A stretch of 60,892 nucleotides of DNA from Neobacillus driksii (GCF_013409995.1 NZ_JACCBX010000011.1:193649-254540); one strand, 5' to 3'. Counted from the first letter of the stretch, positions 16,021-24,348 are shown. Notes: generated from the letters alone by a model not told the origin. Translations and numbers: made by a program.

Positions 16021-16974
16021 TTAAGCTTCAATCGTCGGATTGTTTTCTGGTAACGTATCTGTTTGATCTCCCCAGAAGGTAAAGCCTACATCCATTTCAT
16101 CTAGCGTCCATACAATAGGCTCCCAATCTGGTTCAAAAATCAAATAACCATTCGTGAACAACTCTACACGTACTCCGCTTCCTGGATCGACCACGTATAT
16201 ATACATTGCTTGTGAAATACCATGCTTACCTGGACCTTTAAACTTAAGTCCATGTTCCGTTAAGATGTCTGCTGCCCGCAGCAAATCTTGGGCATTATCA
16301 AGCCAGTAAGACAAATGGTGGATTTGATGTGTTGATGGTGAGAATGGATCATGGCTTACCGCGATATCATGAACCAAAGGAGTTACACTTAACCACGCGC
16401 CAATTAATGATTCATCCGGAGCTTTAACACATTCTCTCATTTTAAATCCTAATTTCTCCATCAAATAATCTGAAATAACGTTTGCCTTTAATGAAGATAG
16501 AATATTAACATGGTCAATTCTTCTTGGTGAACAGCCTTTTGCCCAAGATTTGTAGGTCTGATTCTTTAACACTGAACGCTTGGAAGGCTCTGCTAATGTT
16601 TTTTCCATGTCATAATAAATTTCAAAACGGTGTTCACTCGGCAATTTAAAACGAATGGCTCTTCCTTGCCCTGCTTCCATTCCAGCCTCCACCCAGCTTA
16701 CTTCTGTTCCTGCCTCCTCGAGTAGATGTGCAAATTGCTCTACATCTTCCGGACGCTTTGTTCGCCATGCAATATGATCAACATATGACTTTTCCCCAGC
16801 TGTAATGGATAATGTGTGATGTTCAAAATCTCCCCATGCGCGTAAATAATGCGTACCATTTACTTCTTCGGTTTCTTCTAAACCAATTAATTCCTTAAAG
16901 AACCAAAGTGATTTTTCTAGATCCGCTGAAACTAAAGCGACGTGACCTAACTTTGCGATTTCTGGTAAACTCAT
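16021..16974 (-). CDS. Extradiol ring-cleavage dioxygenase, VOC family (module B)
   Basis: This 317-residue paralog of the gene at 9093 aligns with it end to end without a gap, and about 80 percent of the first 100 residues are identical by eye. Metal ligands are H155, H219/H220 and E271, with H202, H251 and Y260 conserved. It should cleave a catechol formed by the HsaA-like enzyme encoded just upstream. Differences concentrate in the C-terminal domain (residues 160-215) that shapes the substrate pocket, so the two enzymes may take different rings or side chains. GGGGG precedes the ATG, and the gene lies 64 bases after the monooxygenase gene. Confidence 0.93.
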   Translation of the reverse strand: MSLPEIAKLGHVALVSADLEKSLWFFKELIGLEETEEVNGTHYLRAWGDFEHHTLSITAGEKSYVDHIAWRTKRPEDVEQFAHLLEEAGTEVSWVEAGMEAGQGRAIRFKLPSEHRFEIYYDMEKTLAEPSKRSVLKNQTYKSWAKGCSPRRIDHVNILSSLKANVISDYLMEKLGFKMRECVKAPDESLIGAWLSVTPLVHDIAVSHDPFSPSTHQIHHLSYWLDNAQDLLRAADILTEHGLKFKGPGKHGISQAMYIYVVDPGSGVRVELFTNGYLIFEPDWEPIVWTLDEMDVGFTFWGDQTDTLPENNPTIEA

Positions 16975-17038
16975 GTTTTTTCCCCCATTTAATTTTGTAT
17001 TTGAATCTTCAGAAAACAGAAAGCCTTTTCATTTAAAA

Positions 17039-18232
17039 TTAGACAAAATAGGTATTCGGTTCTTGCCCGCAAAGGACTCTTCCATATGTTTCGATTAAAC
17101 TTGATGGTGTAATGAAACCATGTAAATGCATGGCAAAAAAATCACGATAGACTAATTGTAGAGGATTATTATGGTAGGTAAACATGGAGCCCACACCAGC
17201 AACTAGAAGATCAATCGCTTCCTTACATAATTGATTGACATAGCCGAAATCTGCCTTCACTTTTACGATTTCAGCCGTATCCATTACTTCTCCACGTTCA
17301 GCATAGCTATCAATTTTATCTACAGCACGGTATAAAAACATTTCAGCAGTATCAATTTTCAATTGTGCTTGGGCAACCTGGTGATGTGTGATTGGTGCTT
17401 CATTTTGTTTTTGATAAAAGGTGTTTCCAATTCCAGCTTTCGGAAGTCTTTCCATATAGAGGTCCATCGCTGCCTTTGCAAGTCCCAATGCCGGTCCTAC
17501 AATCGATAAAGTAAGAGATGGCACAAAAGAAGATCTATATAATGAAACGTCTTTAAGCGGATCAATTAGGTAATGACCTTTGCTTGCTAAGCGATCCAAT
17601 GATACACGGTGTTCTGGTACGAAGACATTTTGAATTCTACAGCTATTACTGCCGGAACCCTTTAATCCCATAACATTCCAGTCGTCAAGAATCTCTATTT
17701 CCTCACGTGGTACCACCATAATGGCCATTTCCATTCCGTCATTTTCATCTGCTAACGGGAATCCGAAGTAGCACCAATCGGCATGTGGACTTCCTGAAAC
17801 AAATGGCCACTGGGCTTCTTCCACAAAGTATCCGCCTTCAACCTTTTTGATATTACACTTAATCGGTTTAAAGTTACCTGCTAACACAACATCTTTGCCC
17901 GTTCCATAAATCTCATCTAAGGCTTTTTCTCCAAATGTGTAAGAAATCATATAATCACGAATATTGCTTAAGCAAACGAACCAACCTGCTGAACCGTTAC
18001 CACGGGAAATCTCTGTTACAACCTCTGTGAACGCTCTCATATTTGTCTGATAACCGTCAAACATATTCGGCCTGAGTACCTTTAAGAGTCCCTCATTTTT
18101 TAAATCATCTACAATCTCTTCTGGAATTCTACTATTTTTATCAATATCTAGGCTAAACTCTCGCAGTTTAGGAATAAGAGCCCGCGCTCTGTCCACTAAT
18201 ACATTTTTCGTTTCCAACACGCTTTGGTTCAT
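17039..18232 (-). CDS. Flavin-dependent monooxygenase, HsaA/HpaC2-like (module B)
   Basis: A 397-residue acyl-CoA-dehydrogenase-fold hydroxylase and paralog of the gene at 6136. Shared marks are RIPEEIVDDLKNEGLLKVLRP near residue 35, ISRGNGSAGWFVCLS, FVSGSPHADWCYFGFP and MGLKGSGSNSCRIQNVFVP. It should use reduced flavin from the reductase at 15505 to make a catechol for the dioxygenase directly downstream. It is more diverged from its partner than the two dioxygenases are from each other, which argues for different substrates. GGGAGG lies nine bases before the ATG, and the GntR-type regulator gene ends 35 bases upstream. Confidence 0.87.
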   Translation of the reverse strand: MNQSVLETKNVLVDRARALIPKLREFSLDIDKNSRIPEEIVDDLKNEGLLKVLRPNMFDGYQTNMRAFTEVVTEISRGNGSAGWFVCLSNIRDYMISYTFGEKALDEIYGTGKDVVLAGNFKPIKCNIKKVEGGYFVEEAQWPFVSGSPHADWCYFGFPLADENDGMEMAIMVVPREEIEILDDWNVMGLKGSGSNSCRIQNVFVPEHRVSLDRLASKGHYLIDPLKDVSLYRSSFVPSLTLSIVGPALGLAKAAMDLYMERLPKAGIGNTFYQKQNEAPITHHQVAQAQLKIDTAEMFLYRAVDKIDSYAERGEVMDTAEIVKVKADFGYVNQLCKEAIDLLVAGVGSMFTYHNNPLQLVYRDFFAMHLHGFITPSSLIETYGRVLCGQEPNTYFV

Positions 18233-18267
18233 AAGAAAACCTCCCGTAATTATAGTTGTTATACCAT

Positions 18268-18927
18268 TTAAATTTCGTTACCCACTTCCTGAGCCAGACC
18301 CATTTTCTGATATTTTTCACTAACATTATCTGCAATACGGGTTAAATGTTTTTCCATTAGCTTTTTTGCTAGTTTGGCGTCCCGATCTTTTAAGCTAAAG
18401 TAAATCATCCAGTGCTCCGCCTGCGATTGCTTTCTTCGATCGATTGAAAATAACATTGCCGGATTCCCAACATAATTCAAGTAATCCCATAACTGATTTG
18501 CAAGAGTAAACGTATAAGGTAACTTAGCCGCTAGATAAATGATCCGGTGAAACTCAATATTAAGGAGTGAATACTCTTCCTCAGAGATTTCTAGATTATC
18601 CATCTTAGTTAAAATCGTATACATTTGAGAAAGTTCTTCATCATTTAAATTTTTTATCGCATGCTCCGTCATTAAAGCGTCTAGGTTTGCACAGACCAAT
18701 AATCGCTCCATCACTTCTTCCATCTCTGGTCTTTTTACAAACACACCTACTTGGGGAATGATTGACAAAAATCCTTCTTCTGAAAGTTTTGTCATAGCCT
18801 TATGTATCGGTGTGCGGCTGATATTTAAATGCTCAGAAACTTCATTAACATTAATCGCTGTATCAGGTACCCAGACTCCATCAATAATTTGTCTTTTAAT
18901 ATAGCGATATGCCTGATCTATTTTCAT
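18268..18927 (-). CDS. GntR family regulator, FCD (FadR) subfamily
   Basis: A 219-residue regulator. Residues 1-70 hold the GntR winged helix (INVNEVSEHLNISRTPIHKAMTKLSEEGFL). The rest is an all-helical FCD ligand domain with the metal-site histidine pattern (FHRIIY, and EHWMIYFSLKDRD near the end). It lies inside module B, between the hydrolase and monooxygenase genes, so it most likely represses that operon until a pathway acid binds. The translation start has AAGGTG, and the same nine bases are complementary to a stretch about 100 bases upstream (see 18930-19038). An inverted repeat at 18994-19014 is a possible autoregulatory site. Confidence 0.87.
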   Translation of the reverse strand: MKIDQAYRYIKRQIIDGVWVPDTAINVNEVSEHLNISRTPIHKAMTKLSEEGFLSIIPQVGVFVKRPEMEEVMERLLVCANLDALMTEHAIKNLNDEELSQMYTILTKMDNLEISEEEYSLLNIEFHRIIYLAAKLPYTFTLANQLWDYLNYVGNPAMLFSIDRRKQSQAEHWMIYFSLKDRDAKLAKKLMEKHLTRIADNVSEKYQKMGLAQEVGNEI

Positions 18928-18929
18928 CT

Positions 18930-19038
18930 TAATACACCTTCAATTCTCATTTGTTGTCGTTACCCCTATAATATTAGTAATCACTCTAAGAGTCTATCAC
19001 TTTCATACTGATAGGAAGAGAGGATCAACGGTGTATTA
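18930..19038 (-). promoter_or_regulatory. GntR leader: ribosome-site complement and candidate operator
   Basis: TAATACACC (18930-18938) covers the GntR ribosome binding site, and its exact 9-base complement GGTGTATTA is at 19030-19038. In a read-through mRNA from the hydrolase gene the two could pair and hide the ribosome site. Inside lies CTATCA-N9-TGATAG (18994-19014), a symmetric site suitable for a GntR dimer. Both readings are structural guesses. Confidence 0.4.
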
Positions 19039-19059
19039 GCAATTAAATCAACACTATTT

Positions 19060-19908
19060 CTAAATTTCACCGTTGAAAAAATCCGAAGTTAGTTTGATAA
19101 ATCTTTCCTTTTGTTCTACCTGTGCCCAGTGTCCACAGCGCTTGAAGATATGGAGCTGTGCGTTTGGCAAGTAATCCATGACGTAAAGGCTGCTTTCAAT
19201 CGGTACAAATCGGTCTTGGTGTCCATGAATGAGTAACATTTCATTCTCCATTTGTTTAAGTGCTGAAGGAGGAACAAGCATGTCAGACAGATGTGTTTTT
19301 GTGAAATTTTCCTCATAAGATCTGCGTACATCGGGTCTTAAGAACAACTCTAACCGTTCTGCAACAATCTTCTCCAGCTGATCTTCTAAAATACTCTTAT
19401 CGTAGAGGAACCAGCTTAATAGATTTTTAAATGCAACAGGGTTTGGATCTTTGTGGAAGTTTGCTAATTTAGCAAGCTCTGGGGTAGGTTCTTTCAAGCC
19501 GCCTCCTGCTCCCATCAACACGATACGATCAAATCTTTCTGGAGCATACATAAGAAGGTGAAGTGCAATAACACCGCCCAGGGAATTCCCAACCAAATGG
19601 GCTTTTTCAATTTCTAAAGTGTCCATTAATGATAGTACTTGTTCTACTCGAATCTTCATCCATTGTGCCCCATTTTGAGGGTATTCTTCAGGATGATCTG
19701 TATTTCCAAAGCCAAAGATGTCTGGTGCCACTACGTGAAATTTATCTTGAAAACTAGGTAGAATTTCTCTCCAGTTTGATTCTCCACTTGCCCCAGGTCC
19801 GCTTCCGTGTAAGAAAATAATTGTCTCAGATGACTTATTATCTCCACCTTCATTAATAAAAGTTTGATAGTTTCCGGTTTGGATCTTTCGTTTAATGACT
19901 TCAGCCAT
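19060..19908 (-). CDS. Meta-cleavage product C-C hydrolase, HsaD/MhpC-like (module B)
   Basis: A 282-residue alpha/beta hydrolase and counterpart of the gene at 10069. HGSGPG is at 34-39, nucleophile S109 is in GNSLGG, acid D232 in HGHQD, and base H260 in CGHW. The fold, cap region and GNSLGG pattern place it with enzymes that split meta-cleavage products into a dienoate and an acid. It is visibly less similar to its partner than the two dioxygenases are to each other, which again suggests two acid side products. It precedes the GntR gene in the transcript direction and follows the MFS gene at 20174 across a 265-base gap. GTGAGGG precedes the ATG. Confidence 0.9.
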   Translation of the reverse strand: MAEVIKRKIQTGNYQTFINEGGDNKSSETIIFLHGSGPGASGESNWREILPSFQDKFHVVAPDIFGFGNTDHPEEYPQNGAQWMKIRVEQVLSLMDTLEIEKAHLVGNSLGGVIALHLLMYAPERFDRIVLMGAGGGLKEPTPELAKLANFHKDPNPVAFKNLLSWFLYDKSILEDQLEKIVAERLELFLRPDVRRSYEENFTKTHLSDMLVPPSALKQMENEMLLIHGHQDRFVPIESSLYVMDYLPNAQLHIFKRCGHWAQVEQKERFIKLTSDFFNGEI

Positions 19909-20132
19909 ATTTCAATTCCCTCACTTTCCAAATCAATTGATTCTTCTAACTAAAATTTCAGTTCTTGTGTTAAACATCATATATGTAGTATAAAATCTCT
20001 AAAAAAGCGCTTCCATTAACTAACTATAATTTTACCTACTGTTTTTTAATCTGTCAATCAATTCTAAATATTTATTAAAATTAAAATATAAATAGATGAA
20101 AATCTATCTTAAAAACCTTTCACAAAAATATA

Positions 20133-20165
20133 AAAGGATGTACAAAGTTATTTGTAACATCCTTT
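20133..20165 (-). terminator. Terminator after the module B MFS gene
   Basis: A 9-bp stem AAAGGATGT/ACATCCTTT with A/T flanks just past the stop at 20174. It implies a separate promoter for the hydrolase gene in 19909-20130. Confidence 0.8.
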
Positions 20166-20173
20166 CTTCATAA

Positions 20174-21364
20174 TTAATTATTTAATGTAACTTCTATATC
20201 TTTTTTAGGTTTCATTACCGCTGCAGCCCATATTAACGATAAGACAATTAATCCAATGGCACTGACAGCTAATGGGAATCTTCCAATGTCTTGATTAAAT
20301 ATGTTTTGCACGATTTGGAATCCAAATGGTCCCAAAATACCGCCTAGACCCTGCCCTACGACAACAAGCCCTACTGCTGGCGGTGCACCAGGAGGAGTAA
20401 GTTCTGAGACTTTTGTAAATACACCTGGAAGTCCAATCCCCATTGCAAACCCGCCAATAATGCTACCGACAAAGATCATTGTTAGGGTTGGTGAGTAATA
20501 ACAAATTGCCATCCCAATCCCTGTTACAAGAACACCTATAGGCAGATAAAAGTTTGGCAGTGCATGTTTGATTTTTCCAAAGATAAATCCTGCAATCAGT
20601 GTACCAAAAGTAAATACAGAGATTGCCATACCTGCTTCTGTTGCATTCCCTAGTCGATCACCTTGAATGACGACCGAAATATTTGTAACATATCCAAAGA
20701 TTAACCCAGAGTATATTACTTGCCCTAAACATACCCAATATATTGCTTTTGGTAATTTAAGCTTATTACTTGCTTTTGCTGCTTCATTCGTCTGTTTCTT
20801 TTCAGGCTCTGGTAAATAAAGCATAGTAACGGCGAGTATCCAAATTGGGAAAAGGTACGTAAGGAATCCATATTGCCAGCCAAAGGAATCTGCTAAAATT
20901 CCGCCGCCTAATTGGAAGAAAATCGCTCCAATACATGCAATCGTGGAAGTTCCAAAACCAATTAAGAAATCCCTTTCCCTGCCGTCAAAGAAATCCGTAA
21001 TGACATCAATAGATAACGGCATGGTAATACCAACACCGAGTCCTAAAAGTCCTCTCATTGCGATAATCAATGGCAGATTATCAATAAATGTTGGCAGTGT
21101 CCCACCAATAATAAATAAAGTCAACCCGATAAATAACAATGTTTTCTTTTTAAATACTTTTGTTAGTTTTCCATAAAATAATGCAGGTACAATTTGTATG
21201 AGACCCGGGAATGTAGCTACCAACATGACAATGGTGGGATCATAATCTGGAAATGCCTTAATAATGTCAGCCATAATCGATCCAGCTACTCCAGCTGCAA
21301 CATCTTGAAAAGCCAGAATGACGACTAAAAATTTAAGCATATTTCTACTAATATTTTTTGCCAT
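20174..21364 (-). CDS. MFS transporter (module B)
   Basis: A 396-residue protein with about 12 membrane segments (for example FLVVILAFQDVAAGVAGSIM, LIIAMRGLLGLGVGITMPLS, MIFVGSIIGGFAMGIGLP). It has the MFS loop motif between helices 2 and 3 (GKLTKVFKKKTLLFIG) but belongs to a different subfamily from the transporter at 11201. It is probably an uptake or efflux carrier for a second substrate or an intermediate. It is read away from serC. A perfect cre box (21408-21421) and a 35-bp palindrome (21519-21553) lie upstream, so carbon catabolite control is likely. AAGGGGG precedes the ATG. Confidence 0.85.
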   Translation of the reverse strand: MAKNISRNMLKFLVVILAFQDVAAGVAGSIMADIIKAFPDYDPTIVMLVATFPGLIQIVPALFYGKLTKVFKKKTLLFIGLTLFIIGGTLPTFIDNLPLIIAMRGLLGLGVGITMPLSIDVITDFFDGRERDFLIGFGTSTIACIGAIFFQLGGGILADSFGWQYGFLTYLFPIWILAVTMLYLPEPEKKQTNEAAKASNKLKLPKAIYWVCLGQVIYSGLIFGYVTNISVVIQGDRLGNATEAGMAISVFTFGTLIAGFIFGKIKHALPNFYLPIGVLVTGIGMAICYYSPTLTMIFVGSIIGGFAMGIGLPGVFTKVSELTPPGAPPAVGLVVVGQGLGGILGPFGFQIVQNIFNQDIGRFPLAVSAIGLIVLSLIWAAAVMKPKKDIEVTLNN

Positions 21365-21407
21365 TTTTATCCCCCTTGTATTTGTAATACAGTATGCGAT
21401 GTTTTTC

Positions 21408-21421
21408 TGTAAACGTTTTCA
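21408..21421. promoter_or_regulatory. cre box (CcpA site) upstream of the MFS gene
   Basis: TGTAAACGTTTTCA matches the consensus TGWAANCGNTNWCA at every position. It is centred about 50 bases upstream of the MFS start at 21364, where CcpA would block transcription when a preferred sugar is present. Confidence 0.78.
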
Positions 21422-21518
21422 TTTAACTTAAAGAATATTACTTTTGATTTGCTTGTGGCCAGCAAGCAACAAAAGCTTAAAATCTCAGTTTTTAATAAAC
21501 TGAAATTTTACATTTCTA

Positions 21519-21553
21519 TTTTTCACGATTTTACCGGTGAAAATCGTGAAAAA
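21519..21553. promoter_or_regulatory. Perfect 14-bp palindrome in the MFS/serC intergenic region
   Basis: TTTTTCACGATTTT (21519-21532) is an exact reverse complement of 21540-21553, with a 7-base spacer. No gene ends toward it on either strand, so a terminator role is unlikely. An operator for a regulator of the divergent MFS gene is a better guess. The rest of 21365-21868 is A/T-rich and holds no gene that I can see. Confidence 0.5.
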
Positions 21554-21783
21554 AGCAGTTCCTTTTGCTAACTGTAATTCTACAGTCGTATAAAATGCTT
21601 GTCAATGTATTCATAATACTTTTTATTTTCTGAATAATTAATTACACAATTTCTCTTATTAAATAAAAAAAACACTGAATATCTACTATTTTTTACTTAA
21701 TTTCTTTGTGAAAAATTGAACTCTATTTTTATGTTTTAAAAAGGTTAGCAACTAAAATTTTATATATTTTAAGTTTTTTTAAA

Positions 21784-21797
21784 TGTAAACGTCTTCA
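21784..21797. promoter_or_regulatory. Imperfect cre box upstream of serC
   Basis: TGTAAACGTCTTCA differs from the cre consensus at one position. It lies about 75 bases before the serC start and may control serC or act with the cre at 21408. Confidence 0.5.
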
Positions 21798-21868
21798 CTT
21801 GAATTTAGTTGATTTAAAATGTAAGAAAATATGTTATATTCTAATAAATGAAAAATGGGAGTGAAAAA

Positions 21869-22966
21869 ATGAATACACTTGTCCAGCGCGCCTATAACTT
21901 TAATGCAGGTCCATCTGCCCTTCCGTTAGCTGTTCTTGAGAAAGCTCAACAGGAACTAATCGATTTTCGTGGTACGGGTATGTCAGTCATGGAGCTCAGC
22001 CATCGTAGTGCTGCCTATGAGGAAGTACATAACAACGCCATTGCACTTCTAAAAGAATTGTTATCTATTCCGGAAAATTACGAGGTCCTTTTTCTCCAAG
22101 GAGGAGGAAGTCTTCAATTTTCAATGGTTCCCATGAACTTTTTGAAACCAGGAGAAAAAGCAGGATATATCATGTCCGGGTCATGGTCTGAAAAAGCATA
22201 TTCTGAAGCAAAACTATTTGGGGATGCTTACCATGTTGCCTCTACGAAGGAAGGACAATATCGCCGTGTCCCACAATTTGACGAGTTGAAATACAACCCG
22301 ACAGATGCTTACATTCATCTAACATCAAATAATACAATATACGGTACACAATGGAAGGACTTCCCAAACACAGGTGATGTACCATTGATTGCGGATATGT
22401 CCAGTGATATCTTATCCAAGCCTATTGATGTCAGTAAATTTTCATTAATTTATGCAGGCGCTCAAAAGAATCTCGGTCCTTCTGGTGTTACAGTAGCAAT
22501 CATTCGCAAGGATCTGCTTGAAAAGGCGAATCCTAACATTCCGACTATGCTAAAGTATAGCACCCATTCAAAAAACAACTCTTTATATAACACACCGCCT
22601 ACATTCGGAATTTATATGCTTGGCGAAGTTTTGAACTGGATAAAAGAAACAGGCGGAATTAATGAACTAGCCAAACGAAACGAGGAAAAAGCAAAACTCA
22701 TTTATGACGCAATCGATCAAAGCAATGGATTCTATATTGGTCATGCAGAAGTCGAAAGCCGCTCACTGATGAATATTACTTTCCGAGTGAAGGATGAAGA
22801 ATTAGAGAAAAAATTCTTAGCTGAAGCAAAGAATGAAGGATTTATCGGTGTAAATGGTCACCGCTCTGTTGGAGGCTGCCGCGCCTCTACCTATAACGCT
22901 GTCCCATATGAAACATGTAAAGCGTTTAGTGAATTCATGGTGAAATTTCAAAATGAAAATCGATAA
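21869..22966 (+). CDS. serC: Phosphoserine aminotransferase
   Basis: A 365-residue class V aminotransferase that converts 3-phosphohydroxypyruvate and glutamate to phosphoserine for serine synthesis. It shows the family opening YNFNAGPSALP, the MSVMELSHRS segment, the PLP-phosphate region LFLQGGGSLQFSMVPMNF, the lysine in YAGAQKNLGPSG and the C-terminal VNGHRSVGGCRASTYNA. ATG 21869 is used because GGGAGTG lies six bases before it; the upstream ATG at 21848 has no ribosome site and adds a non-conserved tail. It is one of two long plus-strand genes in a minus-strand region and ends in a hairpin. I find no T-box-like leader. Confidence 0.96.
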   Translation: MNTLVQRAYNFNAGPSALPLAVLEKAQQELIDFRGTGMSVMELSHRSAAYEEVHNNAIALLKELLSIPENYEVLFLQGGGSLQFSMVPMNFLKPGEKAGYIMSGSWSEKAYSEAKLFGDAYHVASTKEGQYRRVPQFDELKYNPTDAYIHLTSNNTIYGTQWKDFPNTGDVPLIADMSSDILSKPIDVSKFSLIYAGAQKNLGPSGVTVAIIRKDLLEKANPNIPTMLKYSTHSKNNSLYNTPPTFGIYMLGEVLNWIKETGGINELAKRNEEKAKLIYDAIDQSNGFYIGHAEVESRSLMNITFRVKDEELEKKFLAEAKNEGFIGVNGHRSVGGCRASTYNAVPYETCKAFSEFMVKFQNENR

Positions 22967-22974
22967 GTAAACTT

Positions 22975-23012
22975 AAAAAGGGAAATATATAATTTTATAT
23001 ACTTCCCTTTTT
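22975..23012. terminator. Bidirectional terminator between serC and the kinase-like gene
   Basis: AAAAAGGGAA (22975-22984) pairs with TTCCCTTTTT (23003-23012). It has A and T runs on both sides and serves the converging genes; the stop codon of the minus-strand gene lies inside it. Confidence 0.88.
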
Positions 23013-23645
23013 TATTTTTCTAAACAAACGATACCCTTTTCTGACACTGTTAACGATAAAGAAAGGTATAGGAATATTATATTTATAAATAATAGGCAGA
23101 TAAATTTTGTAATAAGCCTTTTTTAGGTCATCCCACTTTCGGCATTTTCCCTGCTTATAAAAATCTGATACATCTACTATATACCCTCTCCCATTACTCA
23201 TCACAACATTTTTTCCGTGTACATCAAAGGGATTTAATCCAACCGACCTCGCATACGCAATCCCCTCATCCACATCGTGAATAACACTTTCGGGGATTCG
23301 TATTCCTTTCACGACTGCATTGAACAGATTAACCCCATCAATTCTTTTTAAAATTAAATAATTATCTCCGTAGTCAATTAATGAAGAAAAGGATGGATGA
23401 TTCCCTAGCTTCTTATATACTTCCACTTCTTTTTTTAGGTCCTCAGGATTTCTTCCATACACCTTTACAACCCAATTGGGGTTCGACCGATGTAAAAATA
23501 CCCCTGCATAATTCCCGCTCCCAATTGTTTTCCAAGTATTTGAGGTATTTTTTACAATAATTGGATCAAATGGACCTTCGGTTGATAATTGGATATTGGG
23601 CAATAATTCATTTCCAATCAATTTTATATATTTCTCAATTTTCAT
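22995..23645 (-). CDS. Protein kinase family protein, YrzF-like
   Basis: A 216-residue small kinase-fold protein. A glycine-rich loop GSGNYAGVFLH is near residues 42-52, the ATP lysine in VVKVYG follows near 60, the catalytic-loop equivalent is DVHGKNVV and the metal site is DVSDF in place of DFG. This pattern matches the short Bacillus YrzF/YbdM-type serine/threonine kinase-like proteins. The HRD motif is replaced, so activity on protein is not certain; small-molecule phosphorylation is also possible. GAGGTG precedes the ATG. It stands alone, converging with serC and divergent from the acetyltransferase gene. Confidence 0.7.
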   Translation of the reverse strand: MKIEKYIKLIGNELLPNIQLSTEGPFDPIIVKNTSNTWKTIGSGNYAGVFLHRSNPNWVVKVYGRNPEDLKKEVEVYKKLGNHPSFSSLIDYGDNYLILKRIDGVNLFNAVVKGIRIPESVIHDVDEGIAYARSVGLNPFDVHGKNVVMSNGRGYIVDVSDFYKQGKCRKWDDLKKAYYKIYLPIIYKYNIPIPFFIVNSVRKGYRLFRKIKKGSI

Positions 23646-23771
23646 TTGGACACCTCAAAACAAACTAGATAATTCTTTCCTTTTAGTATACATCTCATAT
23701 ACACTTAGAATAGAAAAAATATTCTCTACTTTAACAAAAAATTTATTACCTATTTATAATGAGGTGTTCCT

Positions 23772-24347
23772 GTGTTATTTCCAACCTTAGAAACAGATCG
23801 ATTAAAATTAATTGAAATTACTCAAATTCATGCTACCAGTTTATTTAATATTTTATCTTTAGAAGAGGTAACCAGATATTACGGGACTGATACTTTCACC
23901 TCAATCGAAGAGGCAAAAAAGTTAATTGACATGTTTCAGAAGAACTTTTACGAAAAACGGTCCATGCGCTGGGGGATCGTCCTGAAGGAAAATAACAAAT
24001 TTATCGGTACCTTAGGTCTGAATGGATTACAGCTAAAAAATAAAAAAGCGGAAATTGGCTATGAAATTCATCCCTTCTATTGGAGGAAAGCCTATACTTC
24101 AGAAGCGATCAAAGAGGTTATGCGTTATAGCTATCAAGAGTTGGGATTAAACCGCATAGGGGCTGTTGTTTACTTAGAAAACGAGGCTTCAAGTAATCTT
24201 CTTGAGAAGTTAGGCTTTAAAAAAGAAGGGGAATTGCGTGATTATTTGTTTCAAAACAATTCATATCATACCACTAGTATGTTTTCTTTATTAAAGCGTG
24301 AATGGGAACTGCTTGCAATTGAATCAAAGGATGCTCAAGTTCAATAA
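23772..24347 (+). CDS. GNAT family N-acetyltransferase, RimJ/RimL type
   Basis: A 191-residue acetyltransferase. It has the LETDRLKLIEIT opening, the acetyl-CoA strand and loop (KAEIGYEIHPFYWRKAYTSEAI) and LNRIGAVVYLENEASSNLLEKLGF near the end, all typical of RimJ/RimL-like enzymes that act on protein N termini or small amines. It begins at GTG with GAGGTG five bases upstream. The last residues after KREWELLA form a short extra tail. A hairpin follows at once. The acceptor cannot be told from sequence. Confidence 0.85.
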   Translation: MLFPTLETDRLKLIEITQIHATSLFNILSLEEVTRYYGTDTFTSIEEAKKLIDMFQKNFYEKRSMRWGIVLKENNKFIGTLGLNGLQLKNKKAEIGYEIHPFYWRKAYTSEAIKEVMRYSYQELGLNRIGAVVYLENEASSNLLEKLGFKKEGELRDYLFQNNSYHTTSMFSLLKREWELLAIESKDAQVQ

Positions 24348-24348
24348 A

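Noticed and set aside
19994..20016. cre box near the module B hydrolase
   Set aside because: The best match around AAAGCGCTTCCA has three mismatches to the CcpA consensus.
325..21364. Direct naming of the cluster as a cholesterol/steroid pathway
   Set aside because: HsaABCD-like enzymes are present, but there is no steroid side-chain or KshAB gene set, and the TcuA-like dehydrogenases and the ACS transporter do not point to steroids. The family assignment does not fix the substrate.
21365..21868. T-box or serine-responsive leader before serC
   Set aside because: No T-box consensus (TGGNACCGCG) or specifier-like hairpin is visible; only cre boxes and the palindrome are present.
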